The translations under genes and the position numbers were made by a program. A stretch of DNA of 64,000 bases from Phocaeicola barnesiae DSM 18169 = JCM 13652 (GTDB lineage: Bacteria > Bacteroidota > Bacteroidia > Bacteroidales > Bacteroidaceae), in the NCBI RefSeq assembly GCF_000374585.1, contig NZ_KB894643.1:26773-90772 (forward strand). The letters are read 5' to 3'. The first letter of the stretch is position 1, and the number at the start of each line of letters is the position of its first letter. Of the stretch, positions 62,989 to 64,000 are shown piece after piece. The notes beneath the pieces are model-generated. The model was not told the origin of the DNA, searched no databases, and saw only the letters and a list, made by a program, of their open reading frames with translations.

Positions 62989-63540
62989 ATGGAGAATTAT
63001 AACGAAGACGAAATAACCCAGCAGCTGCAAGACCCGACGACGCAACGGAAAGCGTTCGAAGAAGTGGTGAAGCAATACAGCCAACAGCTATACTGGCAAA
63101 TCCGGCGCATGGTACTTTCGCACGAAGATGCCAACGACATCCTGCAGAATACGTTCATCAAGGCCTGGAGCAACCTGGATTACTTCCGCGGTGAAGCCAA
63201 ACTCTCTACCTGGCTGTACCGCATTGCCCTGAACGAATGCCTGAACTTCCTGAACAAGCAACGGGCACAGAACCAGCTTTCACTGGACGATGTAGATACC
63301 ACACTCTTGGGGAAACTGGAAAGCGACCCCTACTTCGACGGCGATGAAATCCAGAAGGAATTCCAGAAAGCGCTGCTGCAATTACCCGAAAAGCAGCGGA
63401 TCATCTTCAACCTGAAATATTTCAAGGAAATGAAGTACGAAAACATCTCCGAGATTCTGGGAACCAGCGTAGGAGCCCTAAAAGCATCCTATCACCATGC
63501 GGTCAAAAAAATCGCGGCTTTTTTTGAAGAAACCGATTAA
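62989..63540 (+). CDS. ECF-type RNA polymerase sigma factor
   Basis: 183 residues. Region 2 (about 20-90) has the FEEVVKQYSQQLYWQIRRMV and DANDILQNTFIKAWSNLDYF blocks; region 4 (about 125-175) has LPEKQRIIFNLKYFKEMKYE and the HTH EILGTSVGALKASYHHAVKK. It lacks region 3, as in ECF sigma factors. The next gene encodes a one-span membrane protein 45 bases later and is a likely regulator. RNase Z lies just upstream, 80 bases away. Confidence 0.92.
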   Translation: MENYNEDEITQQLQDPTTQRKAFEEVVKQYSQQLYWQIRRMVLSHEDANDILQNTFIKAWSNLDYFRGEAKLSTWLYRIALNECLNFLNKQRAQNQLSLDDVDTTLLGKLESDPYFDGDEIQKEFQKALLQLPEKQRIIFNLKYFKEMKYENISEILGTSVGALKASYHHAVKKIAAFFEETD

Positions 63541-63584
63541 ACCATTCGCCGGTTATTTTGTCAAATGAATAAAATCAATGAAGT

Positions 63585-63965
63585 ATGAAGGAAGAAAAAT
63601 ATCTGATAGAAAAATGCGGCAAGGAAAATCCTTTCAAGACTCCGGAAGGATACTTCGAGAACTTTACGCGGAATATCATGGAACAACTTCCTGAAAAAGA
63701 AATCCAAGCTGTTCCGGAAACGACACTCTGGCACCGCATACGCCCATGGATGTATATGGCTGCCATGTTCTGCGGACTCATGTTCGGCGCACGTCTGTTC
63801 CTGCACGATACAGAAACCACTCAAGAGGAATCTGCTTCAAGCCTGCAGCTGTTCAGTTCCACTTTACCGGACGAATACATCGACCCGATAGTAGACCAGA
63901 CCATGATGGATGACTATACCCTGTATCAGTATCTGACAGATGCCGATATGGAAATCTATAAATAA
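63585..63965 (+). CDS. One-span membrane protein, possible anti-sigma partner
   Basis: 126 residues. MKEEKYLIEKCGKENPFKTP opens a conserved type of small Bacteroidales protein found behind ECF sigma genes (ENPFKTPEGYFENF). A membrane span lies at about 53-70 (WMYMAAMFCGLMFGARLFL), with an acidic C-terminal part outside. It has no zinc-binding anti-sigma motif. An anti-sigma role is inferred from position and topology. The next gene begins 10 bases after its stop. Confidence 0.72.
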   Translation: MKEEKYLIEKCGKENPFKTPEGYFENFTRNIMEQLPEKEIQAVPETTLWHRIRPWMYMAAMFCGLMFGARLFLHDTETTQEESASSLQLFSSTLPDEYIDPIVDQTMMDDYTLYQYLTDADMEIYK

Positions 63966-63975
63966 AAATATGTAC

Positions 63976-64000
63976 ATGAAAAGAATCATTTGTTTTTTGA
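63976..64000 (+). CDS. Start of next gene in the sigma-factor operon (partial)
   Basis: ATG at 63976 (or the in-frame ATG at 63970) opens MKRIICFL, which looks like a signal-peptide start. Only eight codons fall within the window, so nothing more can be said. It is probably co-transcribed with the ECF sigma gene. Confidence 0.5.

Noticed and set aside
1-64000. CRISPR arrays and rRNA genes
   Set aside because: No regularly spaced 25-40 bp repeats and no rRNA-like sequence were seen.

Overview
The window is from a Bacteroidales gut commensal, most likely Bacteroides or Phocaeicola. The signs are the SusC/SusD polysaccharide utilisation locus (PUL) with a hybrid two-component regulator, repeated -7 boxes of the form TAnnTTTG, IntDOT-type integrases, DUF3853/MobV mobilisation genes, and the purF-carA-carB order. 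Species cannot be fixed from sequence alone. Nothing was searched; all family names rest on motifs read directly.

Positions 1-18.1 kb are accessory. Element A runs off the left edge and ends at an integrase (6082-7296, minus). It carries a mobile-element protein with an 18-residue repeat, two excisionase-like HTH proteins, an AT-rich two-gene membrane cassette with a HEPN-like RNxxxH motif (2263-3357), two decayed IS1595-family relics, a phosphoribosyltransferase-like protein and a small RhuM-like protein. Element B (about 7597-18122) is a mobilisable element in the 3' end of tRNA-Ser(UGA), bounded by 13-bp direct repeats. It carries its own integrase, a YhcG nuclease operon, a SecDF-head-like lipoprotein, DUF3853, an AAA ATPase, iteron-like repeats, a Toprim primase, an oriT-like hairpin cluster and a MobV relaxase. 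Its cargo is a VOC-family gene whose start resembles an HU gene, followed by a chloramphenicol acetyltransferase. A and B abut at 7597 with divergent integrases, so this looks like a tandem array at one tRNA.

From 18.3 to 37.7 kb the window is mostly core genome: mutS2, L-serine dehydratase with a long leader hairpin, a HAD phosphatase, a DUF1349 protein divergent from a LuxR regulator, rplU-rpmA, an XRE-cupin regulator followed by an acyl-CoA ligase, a GH51 arabinofuranosidase, mltG, purF-carA-carB and tRNA-Thr(CGU).

From 37.8 to 57.0 kb lies one PUL. A hybrid sensor (plus strand) faces a minus-strand run of SusC, SusD, a surface glycan-binding protein, a GH5-GH3 fusion and two GH3 enzymes. 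The enzyme set suggests a beta-linked glucan or related beta-glycoside: surface capture by SusD and the binding protein, SusC import, trimming by GH5/GH3, and induction through the sensor's propeller. A GH84 hexosaminidase follows.

The right end holds a RhuM protein downstream of a truncated RecG/AlbA-like fragment, about 880 bp without a supported gene, RNase Z whose -7 box sits almost on its start codon, and an ECF sigma factor with a probable membrane partner.
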